Source: Sphingomonadaceae bacterium 3R27C6 (GTDB lineage: Bacteria; Pseudomonadota; Alphaproteobacteria; Sphingomonadales; Sphingomonadaceae). From it: a DNA stretch of 33,744 nt. Under the pieces are notes generated by a model. The model made no database searches and was not told the DNA's origin. It saw only the letters and a list, made by a program, of their open reading frames with translations. Of the stretch, positions 24,983-32,408 are shown piece by piece; positions within the stretch are counted from its first letter, which is position 1; every line of letters starts with the position of its first letter. The stretch spans positions 1 through 33,744 of the forward strand of contig SCNS01000033.1 in NCBI GenBank assembly GCA_005503215.1. The letters are read 5' to 3'. Position numbers and translations under genes: made by a program.

Positions 24983-25022
24983 CTTAAGGCTGGCTTAGCG
25001 CTTCGCTTAAGCTTCGCGTAAG
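24983..25022. promoter_or_regulatory. Repeated CTTAAG/TAAG half-sites between the redox operon and two-component genes
   Basis: The gap between the TlpA-like start (24959) and the response regulator holds CTTAAG at 24983-24988, CTTAG at 24994-24998, CTTAAG at 25006-25011 and CGTAAG at 25017-25022. Spacings are 11, 12 and 11 bp, so it reads as two tandem-repeat pairs. Its position right before the regulator gene suggests autoregulation and control of the divergent redox operon by the encoded OmpR-family protein. PmrA/QseB-type regulators recognise similar tandem CTTAA-type half-sites; the assignment here is by pattern only. Confidence 0.6.
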
Positions 25023-25044
25023 GTGACCGATGAAAGGCGACATG

Positions 25045-25704
25045 ATGCGAATTCTGCTGGTTGAGGACGACGAAGTGCTGCGCGACGGGATCGTCGCCGG
25101 GCTCGGCCTGGATGGTTACGAGGTCGATGCGGTCACGACCCTCGCCGAAGCCCGCGAAGGCGCGGCGAGCGGAGATCATGCAGGGATCGTGCTCGATATC
25201 GGACTGCCCGACGGCTCGGGCCTCGATTTGTTGGCCGAATGGCGCCGCAGCGGCATGAAGCTGCCCGTGCTACTCCTGACAGCGCGCAATCTCGTCTCGG
25301 ACCGCATCGAGGGCCTCGATTCCGGCGCCGACGACTATCTCGGCAAGCCCTTCGACCTATCCGAATTGTCCGCCCGCCTGCGAGCTATCCTTCGCCGTGC
25401 CGCCGGGCGCGCATCGAGCGATATCGAGATCGGCGAACTGGTGGTGAGCGAGGCGCGGCGGGCGGTTCTTCTCTCCGGGAAGGAGATTGCCGTGTCGCGG
25501 CGCGAGTTCGCAATTCTGCGCGCTTTGACGGAGCGGCCCGGGCACGTCCTCTCGCGCAGCCAGCTTGAGGACCGCATCTACGGCTGGCAGGAAGAGGTCG
25601 AGAGCAACGCGGTCGAGGTCCACATCCACAAGCTCCGCGCGAAGATCGGCCGCGACCGCATCGAAACCGTGCGTGGTGAAGGTTACCGGATCGTCGCGCG
25701 ATGA
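25045..25704 (+). CDS. OmpR-family response regulator (QseB/PmrA/TctD-like)
   Basis: A 219-residue regulator. The receiver domain has the acidic pair D8/D9, phospho-acceptor D51 in IVLDIGLPDGSG, T79 and K101 in GKPF. The C-terminal winged helix (about 125-219) includes VSRREFAILRALTERPGHVLSRSQLEDRIYGW and ends in IETVRGEGYRIVA, typical of OmpR DNA-binding domains. ATGs at 25030, 25042 and 25045 are all in frame; 25045 gives the standard opening MRILLVEDD and has AAAGG 7 nt before it, while 25030 has AAGGTGA. The stop overlaps the kinase ATG (ATGA). It probably binds the repeats at 24983-25022 and the two similar sites elsewhere in the window. Confidence 0.94.
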   Translation: MRILLVEDDEVLRDGIVAGLGLDGYEVDAVTTLAEAREGAASGDHAGIVLDIGLPDGSGLDLLAEWRRSGMKLPVLLLTARNLVSDRIEGLDSGADDYLGKPFDLSELSARLRAILRRAAGRASSDIEIGELVVSEARRAVLLSGKEIAVSRREFAILRALTERPGHVLSRSQLEDRIYGWQEEVESNAVEVHIHKLRAKIGRDRIETVRGEGYRIVAR

Positions 25705-27053
25705 GATCCTTGCGGGCAAGGTTGTTCGCGCTGGTGGCGGCTGTCACCCTGCTCGTCTGGGCAGGTGCAGCAGCATGGACTTCGCTATCGACGCGCGCCG
25801 AGGTCGAGCGTGTGCTCGACCGCCGGCTGGTCGAGGCAGCGCGCATGGTGGCGGCACTCGACATTCCTGTCGGAGGCGCCCCCCGGCAGGTCGAGCCGAG
25901 TTCGTACGAACGGCAGCTGTCATGCCAGATATGGTCGTTGACGGGGCGCCTCGTCGGGCAGTCAGCCGGCGCCCCGCAGGCGCCGCTCGCCCAAGGCGCA
26001 CCAGGATTTTCCGAGCGTCTGGTCGATGGAGAGGAATGGCGTGTCTACACCCATGTCGACGAGACTCGGGGTGTCCGGGTCATGGTCGGCGACAATCTGC
26101 AGGTCCGCCAGCATCTCGTCTCGGACATGATGCTGGGCCTGCTGCTGCCCGCGCTTGTCGGGCTGATTGCGCTCGGTGCGCTGCTCTGGGTCGGGATCGC
26201 GAGCGGCCTGGAGCCACTCGCGCGTCTCGCGCATGACCTTAAGCGTCGCTCCTCCGACAGTCTCGCCTCACTCGAAATCGAGCGCACGCCTACCGAACTC
26301 TCGCCCGTGGTCGCGGCGATGAACGGACTTCTCGCACAACTGGAATCGGCCCGCCGCGCCGAGCGCGACTTCGTCGCCAATGCCGCCCACGAACTTCAAA
26401 CCCCGCTTGCCGGTCTCAAGACCCAGGCCGACGTGGCCCGCCGCGCCGAAGATCCCCAAATGCGGGACCGCGCCTTGATGCAAATCTCGAGATCGGTCGA
26501 CAGAACCAGCCGGCTGGTAAGGCAGTTGCTGGACCTGGCGCGGCAGCAGGCCGGAATAGGGATGACGCCGCATCGCTCCACGCCGCTGCGCGCGGTCCTG
26601 CAGGATCTGAAGCGGGACTACGCCTCTATGGCCCAATCCCAAGGCATGGAGATCGAGATCGCGCCCGAGTGCCTCGAAGGTCAGCTCGCCATCGCCCCCG
26701 ATGCGCTTCGGCTCGCACTCGGCAACCTCGTGGAGAATGCGCTTTATCACGGCAACAAAGGACGGCTCGTCCGGATCGAGTGCGCCGAGCGTGACGGACT
26801 GGAGCTTCGCGTGATCGATGACGGTATCGGTATTCCCGAAGGCGAGAAGGCGCGTTTGCTGCGCAGGTTCGAGCGGGGTACCGCAGCGCAATCGCAAGGC
26901 AGCGGTCTGGGCCTGTCGATAGCCGCGGCGGCGATCGCTACCGCGGGGGGACAGCTTGAATTGCGCTCCGCCGACTCAGGTGGCCTGGTCGCCGCGATGC
27001 ATTTCCCGAAGCATCCCGTATCCCTGCAACAGGCAGCGATCGAAATGACGTGA
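25701..27053 (+). CDS. Sensor histidine kinase (QseC/TctE-like)
   Basis: A 450-residue inner-membrane kinase. TM1 is about 8-28, a periplasmic sensor of about 115 residues follows, and TM2 is about 144-167. The phospho-acceptor His230 lies in FVANAAHELQTPLAGL. The ATPase domain shows the N box LVENALYHG, the G1 box VIDDGIGIP and the G2 box GSGLGLSIA. The periplasmic domain contains a single Cys (near 75, SCQIW) and no obvious metal-binding cluster, so the signal is unknown; phosphate, cations or organic acids are sensed by relatives. It is co-translated with the regulator. A CTTAAG copy inside this gene (26238-26243) is single and probably incidental. Confidence 0.94.
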   Translation: MRSLRARLFALVAAVTLLVWAGAAAWTSLSTRAEVERVLDRRLVEAARMVAALDIPVGGAPRQVEPSSYERQLSCQIWSLTGRLVGQSAGAPQAPLAQGAPGFSERLVDGEEWRVYTHVDETRGVRVMVGDNLQVRQHLVSDMMLGLLLPALVGLIALGALLWVGIASGLEPLARLAHDLKRRSSDSLASLEIERTPTELSPVVAAMNGLLAQLESARRAERDFVANAAHELQTPLAGLKTQADVARRAEDPQMRDRALMQISRSVDRTSRLVRQLLDLARQQAGIGMTPHRSTPLRAVLQDLKRDYASMAQSQGMEIEIAPECLEGQLAIAPDALRLALGNLVENALYHGNKGRLVRIECAERDGLELRVIDDGIGIPEGEKARLLRRFERGTAAQSQGSGLGLSIAAAAIATAGGQLELRSADSGGLVAAMHFPKHPVSLQQAAIEMT

Positions 27054-27174
27054 GTGTTCACGCCGCTCTCTCATCACTGTCCCGCTGGCGTCGTCCGCGT
27101 GGGGCAACTTCCCAGCGCCGTCCGAGAGGTAGCGGCTACAAATCCTCCGGCGCGCTGCCGCTCTTTGCCCGGTG

Positions 27175-28938
27175 TCAGATCAGTCCTCGTGCGAGCCAAA
27201 TGTCCTCGCGCTGTTCGATTTTCTCATCGTCAGGTGAAGACACCAATGTCGCGAACGCGTCGTCCTGCGACAGGAATATCCGCCCAGTCAAGTCGCCCGG
27301 CAGGTGCGACCGGCGAAGCCGGTCCATGACAGGTCCTTTGACCTCCGAAAGGTGGAGTTTGATCCCCGCATCCGCGAGCCGGTGGTTGATAGCCTCCAGA
27401 CTCTCGAGCGCAGAGGCATCGATCGCGTTGATCGCCGAGCCCATCAGGATGAGATGACGCACCGCGGGCCGCTCCGCGATAACCTCGAGCACGTGCTCTT
27501 CGAGCCAACGGGCGTTCAGGTAGGTCAGGCTCTCGTCGATGCGGATCGTCACGATCCGCGGATCGGTGATCACCTTGTGCCGCTCGACATTGCGGAAGTG
27601 TTCGGTGTTCGGGACGCGGCCCACGATCGCCGCATGCGGCCGGGAGGTTCTCCACAATAGCAACGCGAGGCTGAGCGCGACACCCGCCACGACACCAGGC
27701 TCCACCCCGAGACCCAGCGTGACGAGAATGGTGGCGGCCATCGCCGCGAAATCGGCGCGCGAATAGCGCCACACGTTTCGCACGGTCCCGAAATCGACGA
27801 GGCTCAGGACGGCCACGATGATCGTGGCGGCCAGGGTGGCGATCGGAAGCGATGCCAGCAGTGGCGTCAAGAACAATGCGGCGATAGCGATGCCCACGGC
27901 GGTCATCGCACCGGCGGCCGGGGTTTCAGCGCCGGCGTCGAAGTTGACGACGCTGCGGGCGAACCCGCCGGTCACGGGGTAGCCGCCCGAGAACGACGCG
28001 GCGATGTTGGCCGCGCCGAGTCCGATCAGCTCCTGGTCGGGGTCGATCCGCTGCCTCCGCTTTGCTGCCAGCGTCTGCGCAACGGACACAGATTCCACGA
28101 AGCCGATCACCGAAAGCAACAAGGCGGGCACTAGCAACTGCTGCCACAGGCCGAGGTCAAAGAGCGGTATCGTCAGCGGGGGCAAGCTCTGCGGTATGTC
28201 GCCGACCACTTTCACGCCCCGATTTTCCAGGTCGAAGGCCACGACGACGAAGGTGGAGACAGCCACGGCGGCGATCGGACCCGCCTTGGCGGTCAGGTCA
28301 GCCGGGCGGGCGGGCATGCCGAGGCTTATCAGTGTCGGCTTCAATCCCTTGCGCACCCAGAACAGGAACACGAGCGAAGCGCTCCCGATCAGGAGCGTCG
28401 GCAGGTTGGTCGCGCCAATATTGCGCGCCAGGGTGGTCAGCAGTTCGGGCATCGCCTCGCCCGAGGCCTGGATGCCGAGGATCGATTTCAGCTGACTGGT
28501 CGCGATGATGATACCCGACGCCGTGATGAAGCCCGAGACCACGGGGTGGGAAAGCAAATTGGCGAGGAAGCCGAGCTTGAGCACCCCCATCAGCACAAGG
28601 ATCAAACCGGACAGCAGCGCCAGCACCAGCGCGGCGGCTATGAACTCGGCGCTGCCGGGCGGACCGACGGTGCCCGCGGCCGCCAGGGTCATCAACGAGA
28701 TGACCGCTACCGGGCCCACCGCCAGCGTGCGGCTGGTGCCGAAGATCGCATAAGCGATGATCGGCAGGATCGAGGCGTAAAGGCCGACCTCGGGCGGCAG
28801 TCCCGCCAGCATCGCATAGGCCAGGCTTTGCGGGATGAGCATGATGGTGACGATGCCCGCCGCCACGCCGTCATTGACAAGCGTTTGGCGGTTATATCCA
28901 CGGCCCCACGCGAGGACGGGCAGGTAGCGATCGAGCAT
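27175..28938 (-). CDS. SulP family (SLC26-like) anion permease with STAS domain
   Basis: A 587-residue transporter. The SulP opening GVAAGIVTIMLIPQSLAYAMLAGLPPEVGLYAS is the family signature; about 10-14 membrane helices run to about residue 410, including GLGAANIAASFSGGYPVTGGFARS. A cytoplasmic STAS domain occupies about 440-560 (SLTYLNARWLEEHVL, HLILMGSAINAIDASALESL). It moves sulfate, sulfite, bicarbonate or similar anions. As last gene of the bigR-type operon, sulfite or sulfate made by the upstream persulfide pathway is the favoured cargo (inference). ATG 28938 is 11 nt after the DUF442 stop; no strong ribosome site is visible and GTG 28944 is an alternative, so translation may be coupled to the upstream gene. 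Confidence 0.92.
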   Translation of the reverse strand: MLDRYLPVLAWGRGYNRQTLVNDGVAAGIVTIMLIPQSLAYAMLAGLPPEVGLYASILPIIAYAIFGTSRTLAVGPVAVISLMTLAAAGTVGPPGSAEFIAAALVLALLSGLILVLMGVLKLGFLANLLSHPVVSGFITASGIIIATSQLKSILGIQASGEAMPELLTTLARNIGATNLPTLLIGSASLVFLFWVRKGLKPTLISLGMPARPADLTAKAGPIAAVAVSTFVVVAFDLENRGVKVVGDIPQSLPPLTIPLFDLGLWQQLLVPALLLSVIGFVESVSVAQTLAAKRRQRIDPDQELIGLGAANIAASFSGGYPVTGGFARSVVNFDAGAETPAAGAMTAVGIAIAALFLTPLLASLPIATLAATIIVAVLSLVDFGTVRNVWRYSRADFAAMAATILVTLGLGVEPGVVAGVALSLALLLWRTSRPHAAIVGRVPNTEHFRNVERHKVITDPRIVTIRIDESLTYLNARWLEEHVLEVIAERPAVRHLILMGSAINAIDASALESLEAINHRLADAGIKLHLSEVKGPVMDRLRRSHLPGDLTGRIFLSQDDAFATLVSSPDDEKIEQREDIWLARGLI

Positions 28939-28949
28939 CGCCACGAGAG

Positions 28950-29288
28950 TCAGCGCGGCTTGTTCGCCAGTTCCCACAGGCCGGCGGCGCGCGCCCCGCT
29001 CCTGCAGAAGCCGACAACCTTGCCGTCGCACTGGCTTACCGCCTCGCCGAACCTGGCGGCGTCTTCGGCGGTGGCTTGGCCCGGCACGACCGGGATGTGC
29101 GTGTAGGCGAGGCCATGCCGCTTGGCTTCGGCCGCCAGTTCCGCGGACTTGGGCTGACCGGGTTCTTCGTCGTCCGGCCGGGCGTTGATGATGCCCTTGT
29201 AGCCCTGCTCGGCAAGCTCGCCGATCTCCGCCGGTTCGAGTTGCGGGCGTACGGCGAGATTGGGGGTAAGCTGTTTGTATTCCGTCAT
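28950..29288 (-). CDS. DUF442 / TIGR01244-type phosphatase-like protein (Blh N-terminal domain alone)
   Basis: A 112-residue protein with a tyrosine-phosphatase-like fold. Opening LTPNLAVRPQLEPAEIGELAEQGYKGIINARPDDEE and the active-site loop GFCRSGARAAGLW (Cys95) are typical. In Agrobacterium and Xylella the same domain is fused to a metallo-beta-lactamase persulfide dioxygenase in Blh; here it is a separate gene two positions away from that enzyme. It may act as a sulfurtransferase or phosphatase partner; the role is not settled in the family. The start ATG 29288 has AGGAG 8 nt upstream; an in-frame ATG at 29330 lies before the ribosome site. Confidence 0.9.
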   Translation of the reverse strand: MTEYKQLTPNLAVRPQLEPAEIGELAEQGYKGIINARPDDEEPGQPKSAELAAEAKRHGLAYTHIPVVPGQATAEDAARFGEAVSQCDGKVVGFCRSGARAAGLWELANKPR

Positions 29289-29298
29289 CGTCGGTCTC

Positions 29299-29745
29299 CT
29301 AATTTGCGGATTGTGTTGTCGGCACAGCATTTGCGGGCGTGGGCAGCAGGCGATGCGCGATCATGCCGGCGAACATGGCCGCCACGAACAGCCACGCTTG
29401 CCAGGCGCCCAGCACCAGCCCCGCGAGTGCAGGGCCAGGACAGAAGCCGGCGATGCCCCAACCCACACCGAACAGCGCCGCGCCGGTCAGCAGGCGCCGG
29501 TCGGGCGCGGCGTTCTCCGGAACGAAGAAGTGGCTCGCCAGAACGGGCCGCACCAGCTTGCGTCGGACCAGATAGGCAAGCGCGGACGGCACCAGCGCCG
29601 CGCCCATCACAAACATCAGCGTGGGATCCCATCGTCCCGCGACATCGAGGAATGCCTGCACCCGGGCGGGGTTCACCATATCGGACAGGACGAGACCCGC
29701 GCCGAAGATCGCGCCGACGAACAGCGCGGCTAAGTCATTGCGCAT
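29299..29745 (-). CDS. YeeE/YedE-type sulfur transporter half (second half-size subunit)
   Basis: A 148-residue membrane protein with four to five helices. Landmarks are LFVGAIFGAGLVLSDMVNPARVQAFLD and GWGIAGFCPGPALAGL with Cys102, both diagnostic of the YeeE/YedE (TsuA/PmpB) family that moves thiosulfate or other sulfur compounds. It follows the first half by only 2 nt, and together the two would give one full transporter. In Serratia similar paired genes (PmpA/PmpB) lie with a BigR-type regulator. Confidence 0.9.
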   Translation of the reverse strand: MRNDLAALFVGAIFGAGLVLSDMVNPARVQAFLDVAGRWDPTLMFVMGAALVPSALAYLVRRKLVRPVLASHFFVPENAAPDRRLLTGAALFGVGWGIAGFCPGPALAGLVLGAWQAWLFVAAMFAGMIAHRLLPTPANAVPTTQSAN

Positions 29746-29747
29746 CG

Positions 29748-30176
29748 TCAGATCCCCACCAGGTGGCGCGCGACGAACACGGTCAGCGCGGCAGTGGCCA
29801 TGAATGTCAGCGTGGCCAGGATCGAACGCGGCGACAGCCGCGCCATCCCGCAAACACCGTGCCCGCTGGTGCAGCCATTCCCCAGCCGGGTGCCGAACCC
29901 GACCAGCAGGCCGGCGACGACAAGGGCGACGGGCGACGCGGCAATGACCAGATCGGGCCGACGCACGAAGGTGGCGATCAGCACGGCGCCCAGCGGCAGG
30001 CCGACGATGAAAGCCGCTGCCTGTCTCCACGGTGGTCCACCAGAGTCGATCCGGGTTGTCGTGGCGAGCATCCCGGAGACGCCAGCGATCCGGCCGTTGA
30101 GGAGCAGCAGCAGCGCCGCGGCGGTGCCGATCAGCAAGCCGCCCGCGATCGCCACGAATGGTGAAAGAGGTTCCAT
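29748..30176 (-). CDS. YeeE/YedE-type sulfur transporter half (first half-size subunit)
   Basis: A 142-residue membrane protein with about four helices. Key motif LGNGCTSGHGVCGMARLS at about 99-115 carries Cys102 and Cys109, the cysteines through which this family is thought to hand over thiosulfate or sulfane sulfur. FVGLPLGAVL-type helices precede it. It lies 12 nt after the persulfide-dioxygenase-like gene and 2 nt before its partner. Import of thiosulfate or polysulfide is the likely role; direction and cargo are not shown by the sequence. Confidence 0.9.
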   Translation of the reverse strand: MEPLSPFVAIAGGLLIGTAAALLLLLNGRIAGVSGMLATTTRIDSGGPPWRQAAAFIVGLPLGAVLIATFVRRPDLVIAASPVALVVAGLLVGFGTRLGNGCTSGHGVCGMARLSPRSILATLTFMATAALTVFVARHLVGI

Positions 30177-30188
30177 GTCGGTCAGATC

Positions 30189-31121
30189 CTATCGCAGCAC
30201 GTTGAGGGGAAGCTTCAGGTAAACCTCGCCATTGTCCTCGGGCTCGGGCAAGTGGCCCGCGCGCATGTTCACCTGGATGGCCGGCAGGATCAGCTTGGGC
30301 ATGTCCAGCGTGGCGTCGCGCTGGGTGCGCATCGCGACGAACTCGTCCTCGCTCACATCCTTGTGCAGGTGGACGTTGCCGGTCCGTTCGGCGAGCATCG
30401 TTGTCTCCCAGACGAAGTGATCGCGATTGGGCGCCTTGTAATCGTGGCACAGGAACACCCGCGTGGCGTCGGGCAGCTCCATCAAACGCCGCACCGAGCG
30501 GTACAGTGCGCGGGCGTCGCCGCCCGGGAAATCCGCGCGGGCCGAGCCATAATCCGGCATGAACATCGTATCGCCGGTGAAGAGCGCATCGCCGATGACA
30601 TAGGCCATGTCGGCAGGCGTGTGGCCGGGCACGTGCAAGGCGATCAGCGTCACCTCGCCAATCTGGACGGTGTTTCCATCGCGGAGCAAGACGTCGAACT
30701 GCGATCCGTCGCGCTGAAACCGCGTACCCTCGTTGAAGATCTTGCCGAATACGTTCTGAACGGTGACGATGTCGGCCCCGATCGCCAGCTTGCCGCCGAG
30801 CTTTTCCTGCAAATACGGTGCGGCCGAAAGATGATCGGCGTGCGCATGGGTTTCGAGCAGCCAGTCGACCGTCAGACCTTCCTGCTGCACGTATTCGATC
30901 ACCGCATCGGCGGAGGCAAAGCCCGTGCACCCGGACGCCTGGTCAAAGTCGAGCACGCTGTCGATGATTGCGGCTTTGCCCGTTGCGGGGTCGCTGACGA
31001 CATAAGTGGCGGTAAAGGTCGGCTCGTCGAAGAAGGCCTTGACCAGCGGCGCAGCTTGTGTGCCCGCAAGCGTCGCGTCGACCTGGGCGATGGCACGTTC
31101 GAGATTGGTGTCGTTCTGCAC
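30189..31121 (-). CDS. Metallo-beta-lactamase-fold persulfide dioxygenase-like enzyme (Blh C-terminal domain type)
   Basis: A 310-residue MBL-fold hydrolase/oxygenase. Metal motif H92-x-H94-x-D96-H97 (THAHADHLSA) is followed by HVPGHTPADM, LFTGDTMF (bridging Asp) and FLCHDYK. The N-terminal FFDEPTFTATYVVSDPATGKAAIIDSVLDFD is the hallmark of ETHE1/Blh-type persulfide dioxygenases, which oxidise glutathione persulfide to sulfite. It is about 55 residues longer than human-type ETHE1, with a C-terminal extension present in the Blh group. GTG 31121 is used, as AGGAG lies 8 nt before it; the ATG at 31184 lies inside the repressor gene. Placement directly after the ArsR-type sensor (4 nt) fits sulfide or persulfide detoxification. 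Confidence 0.92.
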   Translation of the reverse strand: MQNDTNLERAIAQVDATLAGTQAAPLVKAFFDEPTFTATYVVSDPATGKAAIIDSVLDFDQASGCTGFASADAVIEYVQQEGLTVDWLLETHAHADHLSAAPYLQEKLGGKLAIGADIVTVQNVFGKIFNEGTRFQRDGSQFDVLLRDGNTVQIGEVTLIALHVPGHTPADMAYVIGDALFTGDTMFMPDYGSARADFPGGDARALYRSVRRLMELPDATRVFLCHDYKAPNRDHFVWETTMLAERTGNVHLHKDVSEDEFVAMRTQRDATLDMPKLILPAIQVNMRAGHLPEPEDNGEVYLKLPLNVLR

Positions 31122-31125
31122 GGGA

Positions 31126-31464
31126 TCAGCTCCTGTTTCTTTCAGTGGTACCCGTTCGCCCAAGGTCTGGGCAGAACAGGTCATGGAGGAGAGAAAGCAC
31201 CTGAAGCGCTTTTGGATCGCTGACGCTGTAGAAGACCGTCTGAGCTTCTTTGCGGGTGGTCACCAAGCCTTGTTCACGAAGCTTGGCGAGATGCTGAGAC
31301 AGAGCCGACTGACTAAGTCCGACCTTTTGCGCCAGATCGCCGACCGCCAATTCCTGGCCTTCCGCTAGGTGACACAGGACCAGAAGGCGCGGCTCGTTGG
31401 CCAAGGCCTTGAGCAGGTTCACTGCCTCCGCAGCCTGCGCTCTGAACTGGGCAACCAAATCCAT
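31126..31464 (-). CDS. bigR: ArsR-family persulfide-responsive repressor (BigR/SqrR-like)
   Basis: A 112-residue winged-helix repressor. Recognition helix region is VGDLAQKVGLSQSALSQHLAKLREQGLVTTRKE. Cys31 (LVLCHLAEG) and Cys98 (LHDLFCPD) occupy the two cysteine positions that form a di- or polysulfide bridge in SqrR and BigR, leading to release of DNA. ATG 31464 is preferred: GGAG in GGAGAGTCTA precedes it, while the ATG at 31476 falls within the operator repeats. It is the first gene of the operon and should repress itself and the five genes behind it through the palindrome at 31474-31491. True ArsR metalloregulators have other metal-ligand patterns, so a thiol sensor is favoured. Confidence 0.93.
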   Translation of the reverse strand: MDLVAQFRAQAAEAVNLLKALANEPRLLVLCHLAEGQELAVGDLAQKVGLSQSALSQHLAKLREQGLVTTRKEAQTVFYSVSDPKALQVLSLLHDLFCPDLGRTGTTERNRS

Positions 31465-31506
31465 TAGACTCTCCATTAGATTTGACTAATGTAGTGACCA
31501 CTAATG
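31462..31506. promoter_or_regulatory. Probable BigR operator: CATTAG/CTAATG array
   Basis: CATTAG occurs at 31462-31467 and 31474-31479; its inverse CTAATG occurs at 31486-31491 and 31501-31506. The central pair forms the 18-bp palindrome CATTAG-N6-CTAATG (31474-31491). AT-rich inverted repeats of this kind are bound by BigR/SqrR-type repressors. The array lies between the repressor start and the predicted -35 box, and the first CATTAG contains the start codon itself. Confidence 0.65.
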
Positions 31507-31515
31507 AAAATGCAA
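31488..31515 (-). promoter_or_regulatory. Candidate promoter of the bigR-type operon
   Basis: On the minus strand TTGCAT (31515-31510) and TACATT (31493-31488) are separated by 16 bp. The -10 box overlaps the right arm of the CATTAG-N6-CTAATG palindrome, which would let a bound repressor block polymerase. The boxes match the consensus only partly, so this rests mainly on position. Confidence 0.35.
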
Positions 31516-31829
31516 GGCCATGTATCGCGTGTTTTTGATGGAGCCGTCCGGCCTGCCCCGCCGAGGGGTTCGCGGGTTCGCGGGGAAATCGCGCCAACTT
31601 CACGAGAGTGAATCCGAACCAAGGTTGACAGTCTATGCGAATATCCTAAACAAGCATCATCTAATGTTAGCAGCCGCCAATGGGCTGCAGCAGAGTTGCG
31701 CCCAGCTTCGCTGTGTCGCTCGTCGCAAACTGGAGGCGCCTGGAACCCCGTTCGATCCGCACCTTATGCGCGGTGGGATGCGTGCCTCGGAGAAAATTTA
31801 GAGGCGGCTGCCCGCCTGGAGGGGTGAGA
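31507..31829. other. Divergent intergenic region between bigR-like gene and DoxX-like gene
   Basis: This stretch has lower GC content than its surroundings and no credible gene: the one short open frame (31520-31801, plus) lacks a ribosome site and family features. It contains TTGACA at 31625-31630 followed 16 bp later by TAAACA (31647-31652), a possible plus-strand promoter for the DoxX-like gene. An imperfect palindrome CTAATGTTAG at 31661-31670 includes the CTAATG unit of the BigR operator array, so the DoxX-like gene may also respond to that repressor (inference). Confidence 0.3.
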
Positions 31830-32267
31830 TTGAGAACGTTGACGCAAATTGACGCCTGGTTGACGCCGGGCGAACAGCTAAGAGATTGGCTGGACCCAGT
31901 ATTCCGCATCGCCACCAGCCTGATCTTCATCATTGGCGGGATTGGCCATTTTGCAGCTCATGACTACATGCTCGAACGGATGGCGGAATCGCCTTGGCGC
32001 GACGCGGTTGCCATGATCGGCGATCCGTCCTGGCTCCTTTGGCTGAGCGGCGGTGTTTTCGTGATCTTCGGTATCACTCTCGCGCTCGGTTTCCTGACCC
32101 GCATCTCCGCGCTCCTGCTTCTCGCCACACTGATCCCGATAACGATCGCCGTTCATGTCGCGCCAGGCCATACCGGACCGCTGTTCAAGAACATCGCGAT
32201 CATGGGAGCGCTGCTCTATCTCTACGCCAACGGGCCCGGCCGCTTCGCGATAGAACAATCGCGCTGA
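31830..32267 (+). CDS. DoxX-like small integral membrane protein
   Basis: A 145-residue protein with four hydrophobic helices (about 26-42, 70-90, 94-112, 118-134). LDPVFRIATSLIFIIGGIGHF at the start of the membrane part and LGFLTRISALLLLATLIPITIAVH resemble the DoxX/DoxD family, some members of which take part in thiosulfate or thiol oxidation. The start is uncertain: GGAGGG (31818-31823) sits directly against GTG 31824 but 6 nt before TTG 31830, so TTG is preferred. It is divergent from the sulfide-responsive operon and separated from the MFS gene by 141 nt. The function is not established. Confidence 0.75.
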   Translation: MRTLTQIDAWLTPGEQLRDWLDPVFRIATSLIFIIGGIGHFAAHDYMLERMAESPWRDAVAMIGDPSWLLWLSGGVFVIFGITLALGFLTRISALLLLATLIPITIAVHVAPGHTGPLFKNIAIMGALLYLYANGPGRFAIEQSR

Positions 32268-32408
32268 GGCGCGCTTTATTCTCGCGGTGGGAACCGATGC
32301 AGGGCCTCTTCGCCAAGTGGACGTCACAGCATTGCCAGCAGGTCTGTGGAGGAAGCCCGAGCCGATCGGCGCTTAGCGCCTAGCCCCAAAAATCGAGGAA
32401 GCTCGTCA

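Noticed and set aside
26238..26243. CTTAAG inside the sensor kinase gene as a regulatory site
   Set aside because: Single copy with no second TAAG at 11 bp, and within coding sequence.
27054..27174. Rho-independent terminator between the kinase and SulP genes
   Set aside because: AGCGGC and GCCGCT can pair, but the loop exceeds 20 nt and no T-run follows.
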